A stretch of 64,000 bases of DNA from Pirellulales bacterium (GTDB lineage: Bacteria > Planctomycetota > Planctomycetia > Pirellulales > JAEUIK01): the NCBI GenBank assembly GCA_019694435.1, contig JAIBBZ010000015.1:60147-124146 (forward strand), read 5' to 3'. Below, piece after piece: positions 63,995 to 64,000 of the stretch. The notes beneath the pieces are model-generated. The model was not told where the DNA came from, did no database searches, and saw only the letters and a program-made list of their open reading frames with translations. A program made the translations under genes and the position numbers. Within the stretch, counting starts at the first letter, position 1; the number at the start of each line of letters is the position of its first letter.

Positions 63995-64000
63995 GGCGGA

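Overview
The window is a compact, GC-rich bacterial chromosome segment with short intergenic gaps and frequent ATGA/GTGA start-stop overlaps. The gene content points to a member of the Planctomycetes, probably Pirellulales-like. Reasons: a PEP-CTERM secreted protein; a futalosine-type menaquinone cluster; a GldF/GldG fusion with a GldA ATPase and a DUF4340 partner; a very large membrane protein with a Gln/Gly/Ser/Pro-rich disordered half; a Tat-exported Gfo/Idh/MocA oxidoreductase; a secreted PQQ-type propeller; a THUMP-like methyltransferase; and Gram-negative LPS core genes. The taxonomic call is inference from gene families. No rRNA, tRNA, CRISPR array, insertion sequence or prophage was seen. 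It reads as core chromosome with a few accessory islands.

Layout. 0-5.3 kb: lipoprotein fragment, THUMP-like methyltransferase, two conserved hypotheticals, then a minus-strand run of ComB, a YhcH-family protein and an archaeal DacZ-like diadenylate cyclase. 5.4-10.5 kb: late menaquinone genes (UbiD-like, UbiE/MenG, UbiX, UbiA/MqnP, MqnE). 10.6-20.3 kb: peroxiredoxin-like protein, Tat oxidoreductase, DUF2804 protein, acyl-CoA dehydrogenase, glycosyltransferase, PQQ-type propeller, a c-type cytochrome and a ChrA transporter. 20.4-29.5 kb: fused 5-oxoprolinase, MFS transporter, then a tight operon of an AMP-forming ligase, D-glutamate cyclase-like protein, class V aminotransferase and DUF971 protein. 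29.5-34.8 kb: GldA / GldFG fusion / DUF4340 export operon. 35.3-41.5 kb: L-aspartate oxidase, DinB-like protein and the giant membrane protein. 41.5-48.6 kb: an accessory stretch with the PEP-CTERM protein, SRPBCC protein, methyltransferase, UxaA-family dehydratase, a leucine-rich/DUF6745-type gene cut by an in-frame TGA with its small companion, and PPK2. 49-60.9 kb: isocitrate dehydrogenase-type enzyme, LpxK, deoxyhypusine-synthase-like enzyme, and an LPS core operon (HldE, WaaF-like, a double LPS kinase, WaaG-like) followed by a cobalamin-type radical SAM protein and a GT2 enzyme. 61-64 kb: two BON-domain proteins, CysC and an acyl-CoA-dehydrogenase-like protein.

How the genes work together. 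The UbiA, UbiX, UbiD-like, UbiE and MqnE genes supply late steps of menaquinone synthesis plus one early step; MqnA, MqnB, MqnC and MqnD are not in view. LpxK, HldE, the heptosyltransferase-like protein, the double kinase and the GT4 enzyme form a lipid A/core assembly unit. A promoter-like element with a 16-bp palindrome filling its spacer lies upstream of hldE. The D-glutamate cyclase-like gene and the 5-oxoprolinase could share 5-oxoproline as an intermediate. The most unusual loci are the interrupted LRR/DUF6745 gene with its companion, the fused double LPS kinase, the DacZ-like cyclase, and the ligase/cyclase/aminotransferase/DUF971 operon.
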